Shown in pieces: positions 8,285-18,400 of a stretch of 43,190 nucleotides of DNA. Both the position numbers and the translations under genes were made by a program. Position 1 is the stretch's first letter; the number at the start of each line of letters is the position of its first letter. Origin of the DNA: an uncultured Muribaculaceae bacterium (GTDB taxonomy: Bacteria; Bacteroidota; Bacteroidia; Bacteroidales; Muribaculaceae). The notes under the pieces are model-generated. The model did not search any database. It was not told where the DNA came from and was given only the letters and a program-made list of their open reading frames with translations. The stretch is from the NCBI GenBank assembly GCA_910576775.1, contig CAJTJV010000024.1, positions 1 to 43,190 on the forward strand, in the 5' to 3' direction.

Positions 8285-9673
8285 ATGAAAATCAATAATA
8301 TAGCCCGAGTGGCAATATGTGTGGCTCTTGTTGCCTCCTTCTCGAGCTGCCACATATATAAGAAATACGAGACTCCGACCTCTACGGCTCTTACCAAGGC
8401 ATATGTGGAAGCTCGCGAGATGCCGGCTGACTCGGCAGCTTTCGGAAATCTGTTGTGGGAGGATGTCTTTACAGATCCGGTTCTCGCCGGCCTTATCCGT
8501 ACGGCTCTTGAGAACAATACCAATCTGCGCAACGCTCAGCTCAATGTAGAGGTGGCGCAGGCAAATCTCCGTGGAGCTCGTCTGAGCTATCTGCCATCCG
8601 TTGCACTTGCTCCTAACGGAGCCGGTGCTTCCTATGCCGGAAGTGACCTTTCATGGACCTACAGTATTCCCGCGCAGCTTTCATGGGAAATCGATATTTT
8701 CGGCAAAATTCTAAACAGCAAGCGTGGCGCACAGGCCGCTCTATATCAGAGCGAGGCTTATGCCCAGGCTGTGCGTTCGCAGATTATCTGTGCTGTTGCG
8801 AATACATATTATTCCATCGCTGCGGTTTCACGTCAGCTTGAGCTCTCGCGTTCCACCTCGAAACTATGGAAGGAAACTGTAAATACAATGCGCGACCTCA
8901 AGGAAGGTGGCAGGGGGGTAACCGAAGCTGCCGTAGTTCAGTCATCCGCCAATTATTACAGCATTCTCGCGTCGATTACCGACCTTGAAGCCAATATTGA
9001 CAAGCTCAACAATACCATGAGCCTGCTGCTTAACCAGCTTCCCCGGACATGGGATATATCATCCGAAGCTGTCCTGAATGTTCCGGAGGTGCTTCGGGCA
9101 GGAGTCCCTATGTCGGAACTTGCAGCCCGTCCGGACGTGCAGGCCGCCGAACAGTCGCTTGCTGCCGCTTATTATGCAACCAACAGTGCCCGCGCGGCAT
9201 TTTATCCCGGGTTGACAATCTCTGTCAACGGAGGTTTCACCAATCTTCTGGGTTCATTTATAAAGAATCCCGGCGACTGGTTCTATCAGCTGGCCGGCTC
9301 GCTGGTAGCTCCGCTTTTCTCCCGCGGACAGAATATAGCGCGTCTACAAGGCGCCAAGAAGCAGCAGGAACAGGCTATGAACAATTTTGAATATGCCCTT
9401 CTCAACGCTTCGGCCGAAGTCAACGACGCTCTGACGGTATATGACAGGAGTCTGCAAAAATCTACTTACCTCGTAGATCAGGTAGCCAATCTTGAGAAAT
9501 CGGTTGAATATACCAAGGATTTGATGCTGTATTCCACAGGTTCGACAAGTTATCTTGAAGTGCTTACAGCCCAGCAGGGATTGCTTCAGGCTCAGATTAG
9601 CCAGATTAATACAGATCTTTCACGTTCGATGGCTATAATCAGCCTTTATCAGGCTCTTGGCGGCGGTCGGTGA
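8285..9673 (+). CDS. Outer-membrane efflux lipoprotein (TolC/NodT family)
   Basis: A 462-residue outer-membrane factor that completes the tripartite pump. The lipoprotein signal ends in SFSSC with the modified Cys at residue 22. Two OEP repeats of long alpha-helices follow, each with the N-x-x-L-R/x-A-x-x-x-x-x-x-A pattern (first: NTNLRNAQLNVEVAQANLRG). The family phrase LAARPDVQAAEQSL (LxxRPDVxxAE) starts near residue 281. The C-terminal YLEVLTAQQ is typical of NodT-type factors. It ends with a hairpin terminator shortly downstream. Confidence 0.94.
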   Translation: MKINNIARVAICVALVASFSSCHIYKKYETPTSTALTKAYVEAREMPADSAAFGNLLWEDVFTDPVLAGLIRTALENNTNLRNAQLNVEVAQANLRGARLSYLPSVALAPNGAGASYAGSDLSWTYSIPAQLSWEIDIFGKILNSKRGAQAALYQSEAYAQAVRSQIICAVANTYYSIAAVSRQLELSRSTSKLWKETVNTMRDLKEGGRGVTEAAVVQSSANYYSILASITDLEANIDKLNNTMSLLLNQLPRTWDISSEAVLNVPEVLRAGVPMSELAARPDVQAAEQSLAAAYYATNSARAAFYPGLTISVNGGFTNLLGSFIKNPGDWFYQLAGSLVAPLFSRGQNIARLQGAKKQQEQAMNNFEYALLNASAEVNDALTVYDRSLQKSTYLVDQVANLEKSVEYTKDLMLYSTGSTSYLEVLTAQQGLLQAQISQINTDLSRSMAIISLYQALGGGR

Positions 9674-9692
9674 TATAGTCCTGTTATGAAAT

Positions 9693-9730
9693 AATGGCGG
9701 AGGCGCATTTCATTGTGAGTCTCCGCCATT
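9693..9730 (+). terminator. Terminator of the efflux operon
   Basis: A perfect 10-bp stem, AATGGCGGAG (9693-9702) with CTCCGCCATT (9721-9730), can extend inward by a G-T and a C-G pair. It is followed by TATTTTCTTT. It starts 20 nt after the outer-membrane factor stop. Confidence 0.75.
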
Positions 9731-9785
9731 TATTTTCTTTATGCGGACAATAAAAGAAATGTCAAGCGGTTATTAATATGGCTAT

Positions 9786-10625
9786 ATGATGAATACTCTA
9801 TATGTAAGCGATATGGACGGTACGCTGCTCGGTTCTGACAGCAGAGTATCTGAATTTTCAGCATCCACGATCAGCGAGCTCACGCGCCGCGGAGCGCTGA
9901 TTACAGTAGCCACGGCGAGAACGCCGGCTACTGTAGTGCCTCTGCTTGCGTCAACCGGAACGACACCTCCGGCCATAGTCATGACGGGCACAGCATATTG
10001 GCTGCGCGATGAAGCACGGTTCGACAAAGTTTGTTTTGTGCCGCGCGATGATGTGGAAGTTGCTCTTGAGCTTTGCCGCCGTTGTGGCGTACATCCTTTC
10101 GTCTATGTGATGGCCGGGGATGGCCGGACGCTCGATGTATATCATGCCGCGGCATCGCTAAATAAGGCTGAACAGAGTTTCTATGAAGAACGTAGTCATC
10201 TTGATCTTAAACGCTTTCATCTTGGGACTCCGCCTCCACAACCGGCTTTTACAAATAATATGCTTTTATATGCCATGGGTGCTAAGGAAAGTATTCTTGC
10301 GGCATACGATGTTTTCTGCCGTAATACAGAGTGCGCCGTGTCGGTTTACCCGGATATTTTTAACAGCGAGGTGTATAATCTTGAGATTTTTCCACCCGGA
10401 ATCAGTAAGGCAAGCGCTATAACGGATCTTAAAAAACGCCTTGGAGCAGAGCGGCTGGTAGTTTTCGGTGACAGTCTCAATGATTTGTCTATGATGGCTA
10501 TTGCGGATGTAGCGGTAGCTGTAGGAAATGCCTTGCCGGAAGTGCGTGAGGTAGCCGATGTGGTTATAGAGCCTAATTATACAGATTCTGTCGCACGGTT
10601 TATTGCAGAGGATTTTGATTCTTAG
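9786..10625 (+). CDS. HAD-superfamily sugar/nucleotide phosphatase (Cof type)
   Basis: A 279-residue cytosolic phosphatase. Motif I is SDMDGTLL near residue 8, where the first Asp is the nucleophile. Motif II is the Thr in VATART near residue 42. Lys and motif IV appear in the C-terminal part as VVFGDSLNDLSMM (GDxxND). The cap domain lies between, as in the C2B (Cof) class. The substrate cannot be assigned. Two adjacent ATGs occur at the start (9786 and 9789). Its stop overlaps the stop of the convergent GtrA gene, so no terminator separates them. Confidence 0.88.
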   Translation: MMNTLYVSDMDGTLLGSDSRVSEFSASTISELTRRGALITVATARTPATVVPLLASTGTTPPAIVMTGTAYWLRDEARFDKVCFVPRDDVEVALELCRRCGVHPFVYVMAGDGRTLDVYHAAASLNKAEQSFYEERSHLDLKRFHLGTPPPQPAFTNNMLLYAMGAKESILAAYDVFCRNTECAVSVYPDIFNSEVYNLEIFPPGISKASAITDLKKRLGAERLVVFGDSLNDLSMMAIADVAVAVGNALPEVREVADVVIEPNYTDSVARFIAEDFDS

Positions 10626-11071
10626 CGGAAAGTTATCACTCGGTTGTATACGAAATTGGCAAGTGTGTATATCACATTGCCGATAAGCGTCGCAATGCCA
10701 TAGCCGGAGAGTATTATCCCGAATATTTGGAAATTGAAATGCCCGAATTCAGATTCGGTGAGCATCCATACGGACCAAAGCTGTATGCCGTAACATAGTA
10801 GAAACCCTAAAAGGAACTTGATGGCTTCCGGAAGATAGCTGCCTTTAGAGTGGAATACCCACTGTTTGTTGCATAGGAAAGAATTTATTACACCGCAGAT
10901 ATAACCCAGAGCGTTACTCACATATAGATTCCACTCAAACAGGGATTTGCATGCATAGATAACTCCAAGAGTGATAATGGTATTGAGAACCCCTACCATA
11001 CAGTATTTTACGAACTGTATGATTTTTTCCATATGTGGATTTTTTACCGAATTTTTGTCTGTATTATTCAT
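10622..11071 (-). CDS. GtrA-like family membrane protein
   Basis: A 149-residue protein with four predicted transmembrane segments. The N-terminal part has the GtrA opening (FVKYCMVGVLNTIITLGVIY), and the family phrase NFVYNRVITFR lies at the very end. GtrA-like proteins are proposed to flip or carry undecaprenyl-phosphate-linked sugars for cell-surface glycosylation. No glycosyltransferase is adjacent. The start overlaps the TRIC gene stop by 4 nt, making it the last gene of the pheS operon. Its stop overlaps that of the convergent HAD gene. Confidence 0.85.
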   Translation of the reverse strand: MNNTDKNSVKNPHMEKIIQFVKYCMVGVLNTIITLGVIYACKSLFEWNLYVSNALGYICGVINSFLCNKQWVFHSKGSYLPEAIKFLLGFLLCYGIQLWSVWMLTESEFGHFNFQIFGIILSGYGIATLIGNVIYTLANFVYNRVITFR

Positions 11072-11706
11072 TCCGGTAGGTCTTTAGGATCAACTTTCAG
11101 TATTGGAAGCTGCCAGTGGTAATGGACAGCGGCAATACGCAGACCGATAACTGTTACCGCGCATGTTATCTGTGCTACTATCGGTGACGATTCCGGAATA
11201 AGTGCTACCACCCAATATATGAGTCCTCCGGCGAGGCATGCGGTGGCATAGATGTCTTTACGGAAAAAGAGAGGCTCTTCATTAATCAGTATATCGCGGG
11301 TTACGCCGCCGAAAGATCCCGTGATGATGCCCATTACGATGGCGACCCAATAGGGATAACCGGCAGAGAGGCTTTTTTCGATGCCTACCACTACGAACAG
11401 GGCCAGGCCGATGGCGTCGAAGATAAAAAGTGTGCGCAAGCCTTTGACGAGAGCTTTGCGGAATACTATTACAGTAACCAGAGATAGAAATGTAACTGCA
11501 AGATACATCCACGACTGCATCCAGAATACCGGTATACTTAGCAGCAGGTCGCGGACCGTGCCACCTCCGATAGCGGTAACAGCGCCTACGACATAGGCGC
11601 CGAACCAATCGAATCGTTTGGCGGCGGCAAGGCGTATGCCTGAAATGGCGAAGGCAATCGTTCCGAGAACCTCGATGATATATATGAAAAGATTTTCGCC
11701 TGTCAT
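11068..11706 (-). CDS. TRIC-type (UPF0126) cation channel family protein
   Basis: A 212-residue integral membrane protein with two copies of the UPF0126 repeat. The glycine motifs are GGGTVRD (about residue 47) and GGVTRDILINEEP (about 134). Bacterial relatives form trimeric intracellular-cation-type potassium channels; some members have been linked to glycine uptake. Seven hydrophobic segments are visible. The start overlaps the nth stop by 4 nt and the stop overlaps the GtrA start, so it is embedded in the pheS operon. Confidence 0.88.
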   Translation of the reverse strand: MTGENLFIYIIEVLGTIAFAISGIRLAAAKRFDWFGAYVVGAVTAIGGGTVRDLLLSIPVFWMQSWMYLAVTFLSLVTVIVFRKALVKGLRTLFIFDAIGLALFVVVGIEKSLSAGYPYWVAIVMGIITGSFGGVTRDILINEEPLFFRKDIYATACLAGGLIYWVVALIPESSPIVAQITCAVTVIGLRIAAVHYHWQLPILKVDPKDLPE

Positions 11707-12386
11707 TTTTTGCTGTCGGATTTATCTGCGGAGCACGTCTTTTCCATATACATATCCGATTGTCGGTAGCGGCAGATGTCGGATAGGAAGCACTCCTTGC
11801 AAAGAGGCGTGCGGGCTTTGCATACGTAGCGTCCGTGGAGGATAAGCCAATGGTGGGCAGTGGCAATCAGATTCTGAGGGATATTCTTGGTGAGTGTCTG
11901 TTCTGTCGACAGCGGTGTCCGGCTCTTTGTCGTGAGTCCGATGCGCTCGGCCACGCGGAAAACGTGGGTGTCGACGGCCATTGCCGGCTTGTTGAAGATA
12001 ACCGACAGAATCACGTTGGCCGTTTTGCGCCCGACTCCCGGCAGATCCATGAGGGCGTTTATGTCGTCAGGTACCTCGCCGTTATATTTCTCGGTGAGCA
12101 TCCGCGCCATGCCGAGGAGTGATTTTGTCTTGTTGTTAGGGTAAGATACCGATTTTACGTATTCAAACAGTTGTTCCTGTGTGGATGCAGCCATGTCGGC
12201 GGCGGTTGGAAAATCGCGGAAGATTGCCGGTGTAACCATGTTGATGCGCTTGTCGGTGCATTGAGCCGAAAGTATTACAGCTACAAGAAGCTGATAGGGG
12301 CTGTCGTAATGCAGCTCAGTGCGGGGAGCCGGCATTTCTTTGGAGAATCGCTCGATAACAGCGTTATAACGCTCTTTCTGTGTCAT
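11703..12386 (-). CDS. nth: Endonuclease III (DNA glycosylase/AP lyase)
   Basis: A 227-residue base-excision repair enzyme that removes oxidised pyrimidines. The helix-hairpin-helix LPGVGRKTANVIL holds the catalytic Lys, and the catalytic Asp is in AVDTHVFRV. The C-terminal 4Fe-4S loop has the right spacing, C-x6-C-x2-C-x5-C (CKARTPLCKECFLSDIC). The frame stays open 34 codons further upstream. I chose the ATG at 12386 because it overlaps the crcB stop in an ATGA and begins with the family-like MTQKERYNAV; the upstream extension is crcB sequence in another frame. Confidence 0.95.
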   Translation of the reverse strand: MTQKERYNAVIERFSKEMPAPRTELHYDSPYQLLVAVILSAQCTDKRINMVTPAIFRDFPTAADMAASTQEQLFEYVKSVSYPNNKTKSLLGMARMLTEKYNGEVPDDINALMDLPGVGRKTANVILSVIFNKPAMAVDTHVFRVAERIGLTTKSRTPLSTEQTLTKNIPQNLIATAHHWLILHGRYVCKARTPLCKECFLSDICRYRQSDMYMEKTCSADKSDSKK

Positions 12387-12778
12387 TGCAATAGTTTTAA
12401 TATCCGCGATGTGATAAACACTCCGATCAGACATGCGGCAATGGCACCCAATGTAGTGAGACCTGCGTAGACGGAGGCATCGATCCATCTGCCTTGCTGT
12501 GTGAGCCGGACGAAATCAAGAGAGAAGGATGAGTATGTGGTGTAACCTCCGAGTACGCCGGTTATAATAAAACCTGTCCAACGTGAGCCGCTTTCAAAGC
12601 TGCTTAAAAGAGTCCAGGCAACTCCGATAATGAAGCTGCCTGTTATATTTATAAGCATTGTTGACAGATGTTTTTCATCGAAGCTGCCTGTATTCTGAAT
12701 TAAGAAGCGGGAACATGCTCCGATGAAGCCACCCAGACCCACCGCAAGAAATTGCATCAGTGACGCCTGCGCGGGCAT
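12383..12778 (-). CDS. crcB: Fluoride-specific ion channel CrcB (Fluc)
   Basis: A small four-helix membrane protein of 131 residues from this start. Fluc dimers export fluoride passively. The signatures are GGFIGACSRF at the N-terminus, NITGSFIIG in TM2 (pore Asn) and GVLGGYTTYSSFS in TM3, which holds the Na+ site and pore Phe/Ser residues. The frame is open to 12793, overlapping pheS. The ATG at 12778, one base past the pheS stop, is the tidiest choice; a third ATG at 12757 is possible. No fluoride riboswitch was noticed upstream, since the gene is inside the pheS operon. Confidence 0.9.
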   Translation of the reverse strand: MPAQASLMQFLAVGLGGFIGACSRFLIQNTGSFDEKHLSTMLINITGSFIIGVAWTLLSSFESGSRWTGFIITGVLGGYTTYSSFSLDFVRLTQQGRWIDASVYAGLTTLGAIAACLIGVFITSRILKLLQ

Positions 12779-12779
12779 G

Positions 12780-13799
12780 TCAGTGTGCGGCAACGAATTC
12801 GTCGAGGAATCGTTTGTCGTTCTCTGAGAACAGACGTAGATCCTTGACCCTATATTTGAGGTTGGTTATTCGTTCGACACCCATGCCGAGAGCGAAGCCG
12901 GAGTATTCCTCGGGGTCGATTCCACATGCACTGAGCACATTGGGGTCAACCATTCCGCAGCCAAGAATTTCCACCCATCCGGTGCCTTTGCAGAATGAGC
13001 AGCCCTTGCCTCCGCAGAGGTCGCAGCTGATATCCATCTCCGCAGATGGCTCAGTAAAAGGGAAATAGCTCGGTCGGAGGCGGATTTGAGTCTGCGGTCC
13101 GAACATCTCGCGGGCGAAATAGAGAAGCGTCTGGCGCAGGTCGGCGAAGGTGACTTTCTTGTCGATATAGAGAGCCTCTACCTGATGGAAGAAGCAGTGC
13201 GCACGTGCGGATATAGCCTCGTTGCGGTACACACGGCCGGGGCAGATGATGCGGATTGGAGGTTTCTGCGAGGTCATCACGCGGGTCTGTACCGACGAGG
13301 TATGTGTGCGCAGCAGCACGTCGGGGTTGCGGGAGATGAAAAATGTGTCCTGCATATCACGGGCAGGGTGATCCGGCGGGAAATTCAGCGATTCGAATAC
13401 ATGCCAGTCATCCTCAACCTCCGGACCTTCAGCGATGGTGAAACCGAGACGGCGGAAAATATCGATAATCTGTTCGCGCACCAGCGAAAGCGGATGGCGG
13501 GTACCAAGACGGACGGGGGCTGCCGTACGGGTAAGGTCGAGGGCGTCGGCATCACCGTTGTCGCCTGCGAGAGCTTCGCGCAGACTGTTAATCCGTTCGG
13601 TGGCGAAAGATTTCAGTTCGTTGAGTGCCTGTCCTAATTCGCGTTTGCTTTCGGCGGGGACATTGCGGAAATCGTTCATAAGAGCCGATATGGTGCCCTT
13701 TTTACTCAAGTACTTGATACGCAGCTCTTCTACAGCAGCGGCGTTGGCGGCTTTAAGATTAGAGAGCTCTTCTTTGAGAGCGTTTATCTTTTCAATCAT
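12780..13799 (-). CDS. pheS: Phenylalanine--tRNA ligase alpha subunit
   Basis: A 339-residue class II aminoacyl-tRNA synthetase subunit that charges tRNA-Phe together with PheT, which is not in this window. An N-terminal coiled coil (residues 1-85) is followed by the catalytic core with motif 2 (FFHQVEALYIDK) and motif 3 (GFALGMGVERI). A Cys-rich insertion CDLCGGKGCSFCKGTGW is present. The frame is open 16 codons further upstream, but the promoter -7 box at 13822-13829 predicts transcription starting near 13815, so the ATG at 13799 is the start. It heads the pheS-crcB-nth-TRIC-GtrA operon. Confidence 0.96.
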   Translation of the reverse strand: MIEKINALKEELSNLKAANAAAVEELRIKYLSKKGTISALMNDFRNVPAESKRELGQALNELKSFATERINSLREALAGDNGDADALDLTRTAAPVRLGTRHPLSLVREQIIDIFRRLGFTIAEGPEVEDDWHVFESLNFPPDHPARDMQDTFFISRNPDVLLRTHTSSVQTRVMTSQKPPIRIICPGRVYRNEAISARAHCFFHQVEALYIDKKVTFADLRQTLLYFAREMFGPQTQIRLRPSYFPFTEPSAEMDISCDLCGGKGCSFCKGTGWVEILGCGMVDPNVLSACGIDPEEYSGFALGMGVERITNLKYRVKDLRLFSENDKRFLDEFVAAH

Positions 13800-13821
13800 C
13801 GATATTTGCGTTTCTTTGTCG

Positions 13822-13853
13822 CAAAGATACGAATAAGCCGAGAGCAAAACAAA
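13822..13853 (-). promoter_or_regulatory. Promoter of the pheS operon
   Basis: On the minus strand a TTTG (13850-13853) and a TATCTTTG (13822-13829) are separated by 20 nt, an ideal Bacteroidetes -33/-7 pair. The promoter lies just downstream of the queG stop, so the distal housekeeping genes have a separate transcription start inside the longer minus-strand gene run. It also decides the pheS start codon. Confidence 0.75.
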
Positions 13854-13870
13854 AATTATTTAACTTTTGC

Positions 13871-14830
13871 CTAACTTGTTTTTCTGTTATCATTCTCAGT
13901 TTTGACCAGGTGGGCGTTGCGGAGGAGGCCTTCGAGTTTGGCGCGGCGGACTGCGCTTCGGCGGAAGATTGCGCGGAAACTGTCGGATGTCATATTCGCT
14001 ATTTCATTGAGGTTGAGACGCATCAGGGCTTCGGATGCTTTGAATTCTTCGAGTACATGAACGTCGGATGTGCTAATGTTGTGCGGACACACGTCCTGGC
14101 ATATGTCGCAGCCGTAGATGCGTCCGGGTAGGTGTGTACCGGAAGGGAGTTCGCCGCGGTGTTCGATGGTGAGATATGACAGGCAGCGCCGGCAATCTAT
14201 GCTGCCGTCCTCTCCTAAGGCGCCGTACGGACAGGCTTGTACGCATTTGCCGCACCCGCAGCATTTGGTTTCAGTCATGGGTCCGGACGGTGCGACCGGT
14301 TCAGTCCAAAGTATTTCGGCGAGAAATACGCGTGAGCCTATACCGGGAATTATCAGATGGTTGTTTCGACCGACGAATCCGAGTCCGGCACGTGCCGCCC
14401 AATAGCGTTCACGCAGCGGTGCCGTGTCGATGCAGATGCGTGTCTGAGAGCCTTCTACGGTTGCCTGCATCTTTTCGGCCAATGGCGCCAGATGTTTCCG
14501 CAGCACGTCGTGATAGTCCTCTCCAAGGGCATAATCGGCGAACAGGGGGTGGCGTTGCGTCGAGGAATTGCGGTAGGCGAATGCGAGGCACAGCATCGAT
14601 TGCGCGCCATCGAGAAGCAATGCGGGATTGTCGCGTACGTCGGAATATTTTTCAAGATACTGCATCCCGGCCTGCCGCCCCTCTTCAATCCATCGCGTGT
14701 AGAGACTGCGGTTGACGCTGTCGACCGGCTCTATCTTCGCGAATCCGGCGGCACAGGCGCCAAGGCTCTGAGCTTCAGAAAGAATAGCATCCGCTATTTT
14801 GTCGCTACATTGGCAGTGCGCGGAGTTCAT
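13871..14830 (-). CDS. queG: Epoxyqueuosine reductase QueG
   Basis: A cobalamin-dependent iron-sulphur enzyme that makes the last step of queuosine tRNA modification. Visible motifs are CIDTAPLRERYWA (about residue 130), the GFVGRNN loop, a first ferredoxin cluster CCGCGKCVQACPYGAL and a second set CRRC...CDICQDVCPHN, together giving two 4Fe-4S clusters. It has 319 residues from the ATG at 14830; another ATG at 14854 would add 8 residues. Either start overlaps the 3' end of the deacetylase gene (stop at 14805), suggesting coupling. Confidence 0.93.
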   Translation of the reverse strand: MNSAHCQCSDKIADAILSEAQSLGACAAGFAKIEPVDSVNRSLYTRWIEEGRQAGMQYLEKYSDVRDNPALLLDGAQSMLCLAFAYRNSSTQRHPLFADYALGEDYHDVLRKHLAPLAEKMQATVEGSQTRICIDTAPLRERYWAARAGLGFVGRNNHLIIPGIGSRVFLAEILWTEPVAPSGPMTETKCCGCGKCVQACPYGALGEDGSIDCRRCLSYLTIEHRGELPSGTHLPGRIYGCDICQDVCPHNISTSDVHVLEEFKASEALMRLNLNEIANMTSDSFRAIFRRSAVRRAKLEGLLRNAHLVKTENDNRKTS

Positions 14831-15428
14831 AACCTTGTTCAAGAAGCCACTCAATTGCGCGAGGCATGGCGTAGCGCATGTTTTTCTCGGCTTTCAGTGA
14901 GTCGTGGAAAACAATTATAGAGCCATTGCGGGCATAACGCTTCACATTGCCGAGCACCTGTTCGCCGTTGAGCTTCTTCGAGTAGTCGCGAGTAACCAGG
15001 TCGTACATTACTATGTTATAATGGTCCTTCATTATCCGCGCCTGTTTCCATCGCAGCAGGCCGTGTGGCGGACGGAAATATTGGCTTTCAATAAGCTGCG
15101 CAGCCTCGTATACATCGCGGATGTACCGGCGGGTGCTCACTTTCATTCCTTGTAGGTGGTGCATGGTATGGTTGCCAACGCTGTGTCCGCGACGGCGTAC
15201 CTCTTCGAGCAGTTCAGGATGGCGACGAACATTGTCGCCCACCATGAAGAATGTTGCCTTTACACCGTAACGATCGAGTGTGTCGAGCACCCACGGAGTT
15301 ATTTCCGGGATGGGGCCGTCATCGAAAGTAAGATACACCACCGGCTTAGCCTTCCGGCTCCTTTTCAGGCGCCAGAGGGCTTCGGGGAATAGCAGTCGGT
15401 AGAGTAAAGGCGGCTGTTCAATCAGCAT
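14805..15428 (-). CDS. Polysaccharide deacetylase (NodB homology, CE4)
   Basis: A 207-residue metal-dependent deacetylase. Motif 1 is TFDDGP (about residues 34-39), motif 2 the zinc ligands in GNHTMHH, motif 3 FRPPHG and motif 5 IVFHDS. CE4 enzymes remove N- or O-acetyl groups from peptidoglycan, chitin or exopolysaccharide. There is no signal peptide, only a hydrophobic N-terminal region (LLYRLLFPEALW), so location is uncertain. It starts 7 nt after the DUF2723 stop and overlaps queG. Confidence 0.9.
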   Translation of the reverse strand: MLIEQPPLLYRLLFPEALWRLKRSRKAKPVVYLTFDDGPIPEITPWVLDTLDRYGVKATFFMVGDNVRRHPELLEEVRRRGHSVGNHTMHHLQGMKVSTRRYIRDVYEAAQLIESQYFRPPHGLLRWKQARIMKDHYNIVMYDLVTRDYSKKLNGEQVLGNVKRYARNGSIIVFHDSLKAEKNMRYAMPRAIEWLLEQGYELRALPM

Positions 15429-15435
15429 GCCGTAG

Positions 15436-18400
15436 TCAGTTGAGAACGTAGTTCCATTGGTCGGCTGTAAAGCCGTGTTTCGCCATTATGCTCTTGGCAT
15501 AGGCCTGTGGTTCTATGCCGGCCTCCTTGTTGAGGCGCAGAAGGTTGACAGCACCTTCGAGTATTGCCTTCTGATTGTCGGGGAAATGCTCGAACTGAGA
15601 TTGCAGGAACTCATTGTCGTAGCCTTTGATGAATATCAATGGCGCGATTCTGAGATCCATATCGAGGTCGAAGCCGTTGATAAGCAGTTTATCCGCTTCG
15701 AAAGCAGGGTCGGTTGCGATTTCCGGACGAGCCTTGAGGATGTCGGTAAGATTCTTCAATGTTACAGCTTCTCCGAGATACTGGAGTGCATAAATTTCGG
15801 AACGTCCGAGCTGGTCTATCATCGACGGTTCAAGAGTGGAAGCGTATTTCACGAGCTGTGCATATCTGTCGGCCTCGTTCTCCGCAATGGCAGCTGCCGC
15901 TTCGAGGTCGGCAGGATTGCCCTGCGCGAGGAAAAGGTCGAGGTATGTGCGGGCGAAATACAATCCGAGCATGCTGTCGTAAAGTGCAACATTTGCAGGC
16001 AGTTTCTTTTCAAGATGATTCATCAGGATGCGTGCCATGTCGTAGCGGTTCTGCGGTGCGGGGTAACCGGCTTTTGTCGCAGCCGCTATGGCGTTTTCGG
16101 AAGCGGGCAGGCTACCGGTAGCCATAAGGTTTTCGGCTACGGTATAGACACCAGAACGTACCGAGCTTACCATGCGTCGCACAGTCTCGTCGAGATAAAG
16201 TTTATCGGCGTCGGGTGCATCAAGGCCGCCCCAGCGATAGTCGTTGAGAATCTTTACGAAAGATTTGTCAGCCGTCGGATCGTATTCAGGGAGCTTGAAA
16301 GGTGTCACCTCGTATGCCATGCCTGTGCCGGCAAGATAGTCGGTGAGACCGAGGTAGTAGGATGTTGGCACTGTGCTGGCGAAATAAACGGGGCGTTTCC
16401 AGTTGTCGGCTACTGAGTTGGCTATCATATCAAGTGAGAACACTTTGCTCTGGTTCAATCCGCTTGTTTTTGCAAACGATGTGCTTATATCGCTGATGTA
16501 AGGCGCGATATACATGCTGTCGATGAATGCGTTGCCCGATGAATAACGTCTGAGAGCGGCCTCCCGGTCGACAGCCATCTTCATGTTGGGCTTGGAAAGA
16601 TATGGTGCTCCGTAGCGTTTCTCGTCAGAGCGATAGAGGCCGTCAAGAGCGTCAAGAGCCGGAACATAGCCCGAGGTGTCGGGAACGACAAAGCTGTAGG
16701 CAAGGCGTTCGTATCCGTATTCAGGCTGTGAGACACGCATCGGAATGGCGTCGGCACCGCTTGTGGGTATTTTCATCTGGTTGGCATACCAGTCTGTCGT
16801 AAGATACGACAGGTTGACAACACGGACATCGGTGCGGAAGCCTTCGACCTCTTGAGAGTACCACAATGGGAAGGTGTCGTTGTCGCCGTTTGTAAAGATT
16901 ATGGCGTTGGGGTCGAGTGAACTGAGATAGTTGAACCCGAAATCGCGAGTGGTGTAACGGTTCGAGCGGTCGTGATCGTCCCATGTCTGCGACACCATTT
17001 GCAAAGGTACACCGAGAGCTATTACACATGCGATTGCAGCGGTAACGATATCGGTTGTTTTCGATGGTTCGGAAACCTTACCTTCTTTTTTAGCTTTGGG
17101 CGTCAGGAGGTCGCGCAGCATCACCGCAATCGCCGGAATGCCTATGCCAATCCATATCGCAAAGGCGTAGAACGAGCCTGCAAAGGCATAGTCACGCTCG
17201 CGTGGCTGTCCCGGAGTCTGGTTAAGATAAAGAACGATGGCGATACCTGTCATGAAGAAAAGGAAGAATACCACCCAGAACTGCTGTATGCCGCGCATGG
17301 GGTTTACCTTGTGGTTGTATAGTGCCTGCCAGAGCAGACCGATTATACCCAGGATAAGAGGCAACATGTAGAATACATTGTGTCCCTTGTTGCCTTTACC
17401 GAACTCGTCGGGCAACGACGACTGGTCGCCGAGACGTGCGTTATCAATCACAGGGATGCCTGAAATCCAGTTGCCGAGATGAGGCTCGCCGTTACCCTGG
17501 ATATCGTTCTGGCGTCCGGCGAAATTCCACATGAAATAGCGCCAGTACATGTGGTTGAGCTGATAGTTTATGAAATAGCTCAGGTTGGTGCCGAATCCGG
17601 GCTTCCATACCATTTCCGTGGCAGCGGGTTCGCCTGTATCTGCATAGATGGCATTTGTTACTGGCTTGAGATTAGGCAGGTATTGTATTACCTCGTAAAG
17701 GGGGACAACCTGCTGCTCGGCCCATTTCTTGCGTATTCCGGCGGGAATATTGTTGATGTCGGGTGTGGTGTAGCCCGCCCACGATTTGTATCCTGCCACA
17801 TGCCGTCCGTCAGGGTCGTTGCTGTAGATGCGGGTGAACAGCATATCGAGGTCGGGGATTGTACGGTAGTTCGGACGCTCTATTTCCTCTACATATTTGT
17901 CGGGCTGCGAGGGATCGGTCTTCACCACCTTTGTGTATACAGGCTTTGGTTCGTTGAATGCGGCTCCGCGCTCGTCGCGCAGATATCCGTCGATAATACG
18001 TGTTTCAGGACGTCCGTATTCATCGACATAAACGTAATAGGTGCCGGAGCCTTGAGGATATTCCACTTTATCGAGAGTCTCTGCGAATACAGGGCCTTTG
18101 AAGAGCGGGCGTTCGCCGTACTGCTCGCGGTTGAGATAGGACGCGAGGGCAAACACATTGTCGGGCGCGTTCTGGTTCATCGGTGTGTTGGCACTCGCAC
18201 GGATAAGGAGAAGGGCGTAAGAGGAATAGCCGATGAAGATTACGAATACGCTGAGTACAATCAGGGTGAAGATGCGTTGCGGTATTCTACGGCAGAAGCC
18301 CCAGAGATATATGGCAAGGCATACGAGTATCAGGAACCCAATCCATGCGGAATGGTTGATGAAAGGCATGCCCGAGAGTCCGATGGAGCACAGGAAGAGC

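Noticed and set aside
7592..8353. Minus-strand open frame of 253 codons across the end of the RND pump gene
   Set aside because: Antisense to the conserved C-terminal half of the pump; composition is His/Arg/Ser-rich and motif-free.
12383..12778. Possible fluoride riboswitch for crcB
   Set aside because: The gene starts one base after pheS inside an operon, leaving no leader for a riboswitch.
15457..16416. Plus-strand open frame of 319 codons inside the same DUF2723 gene
   Set aside because: Antisense shadow of the C-terminal part of the minus-strand gene; no motif and no promoter upstream.
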